Shown one piece after another: positions 14,932 through 15,103 of a stretch of 15,103 nt of DNA. Position numbers and translations under genes: made by a program. The notes beneath the pieces are model-generated. The model worked only from the letters and a program-made list of their open reading frames with translations. It searched no databases and was not told the origin of the DNA. How positions within the stretch are numbered: position 1 is the stretch's first letter; every line of letters starts with the position of its first letter. The stretch comes from CAZYVD01 sp964651045. Its GTDB lineage: Bacteria > Zhuqueibacterota > QNDG01 > DSAB01. Location of the stretch: contig CAZYVD010000063.1 in NCBI GenBank assembly GCA_964651045.1, positions 1 through 15,103 on the forward strand, in the 5' to 3' direction.

Positions 14932-15103
14932 ACTGAACCGGTGACATGTTCCCCAATGTTGAATGTTTTCTGATTCGATTATAAAATGTTTCTATGTACT
15001 TAAATATTGATTGTCTTGCCTGCCACCGGGTTTTATATCTCCGGCGATAGACAAGCTCTTTTTTGAGCGTGGCGAAAAAACTTTCTGTAACAGCATTGTC
15101 GTA
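14875..15103 (-). mobile_element. IS3-family insertion element, right end only
   Basis: Similarity of the plus-strand transposase breaks at about 14871-14885, and from there the DNA belongs to an IS3-family element read on the minus strand. The candidate tip is TGCAAC at 14875, since IS3 elements start with TG and end with CA. The next bases, AAAAAAGTACACACAG, look like a terminal repeat. The stop of the element's transposase lies about 30 bases inside this tip, a normal distance. The rest of the element is beyond the window, so neither the second end nor a target duplication can be checked. Confidence 0.75.
14906..15103 (-). CDS. IS3-family transposase OrfB, C-terminal 65 residues (runs off the right edge)
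   Basis: The frame is open from the window edge to TGA at 14906-14908. It begins YDNAVTESFFATLKKELVYR, the conserved C-terminal block of IS3 OrfB transposases. The Glu in 'TESFF' is the third catalytic residue of the DDE triad, and the Lys of 'LKKE' follows seven residues later. It continues with 'FKYIETFYNRIRKHSTLGNMSPVQF', the usual ending of the protein. The first two catalytic Asp residues and OrfA must lie to the right. The visible part shows no damage, so the copy may be intact. Confidence 0.93.
   Translation of the reverse strand, partial: YDNAVTESFFATLKKELVYRRRYKTRWQARQSIFKYIETFYNRIRKHSTLGNMSPVQFKKSRKAA

Noticed and set aside
1..15103. CRISPR array
   Set aside because: No set of regularly spaced direct repeats was seen on either strand; the only repeats are the two-copy units at 9868-10004.

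Overview
The window is about 15.1 kb of AT-rich bacterial DNA, with almost every gene on the minus strand. Several features point to a Gram-negative host: a lipoprotein signal peptide on an Ig-like protein, a type IV pilin-like prepilin, and a phosphatase with a large predicted periplasmic domain. The Ig-like lipoprotein style (Cys followed by a Pro/Gly-rich stretch and 'PPEVV'), the membrane-anchored SpoIIE-type phosphatases and tRNAs without an encoded CCA end would fit an uncultured lineage near the FCB group (Bacteroidetes, KSB1, Zixibacteria or Marinimicrobia type). Taxonomy cannot be fixed from this sequence alone.

Layout from left to right. Positions 1-235 hold a candidate structured RNA or mobile-element edge, read leftward from a strong sigma-70-like promoter at 320-348. 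A short AT-rich region with a possible sigma-54 promoter leads into a single prepilin gene on the plus strand (551-922). Convergent with it is a six-gene minus-strand cluster (9797 down to 936): an Ig-like lipoprotein, two membrane-anchored PP2C/SpoIIE-type phosphatases, a STAS anti-anti-sigma factor (RsbV type), a GHKL anti-sigma kinase (RsbW type) and a soluble GAF-GAF-PP2C phosphatase (RsbU type). Gaps are 6 to 29 bases, so they are probably cotranscribed. Together they form a partner-switching module: the kinase phosphorylates the STAS protein, and three phosphatases with different sensor ends (periplasm, membrane plus GAF, cytosolic GAFs) can reverse this. No sigma factor gene lies nearby.

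A spacer with a dispersed-type repeat (9868-10004) separates this cluster from a second minus-strand operon running from 14286 to 10087: a strong promoter, tRNA-Ser(UGA), tRNA-Ser(GCU), gltX, a small zinc-ribbon protein, hisS and a CPBP-type intramembrane protease. This is a translation-centred operon with two accessory genes at the end.

The right end (about 14450-15103) is mobile DNA. A plus-strand helix-turn-helix transposase gene has been cut by an IS3-family element inserted in the opposite orientation; only the last 65 codons of that element's transposase fall inside the window.

The most unusual items are the phosphatase-rich partner-switching cluster led by a lipoprotein, the 815-residue phosphatase with a duplicated periplasmic region, the tRNA-gltX operon whose gltX lacks a Shine-Dalgarno sequence, and the promoter firing into a structured sequence at the left edge.
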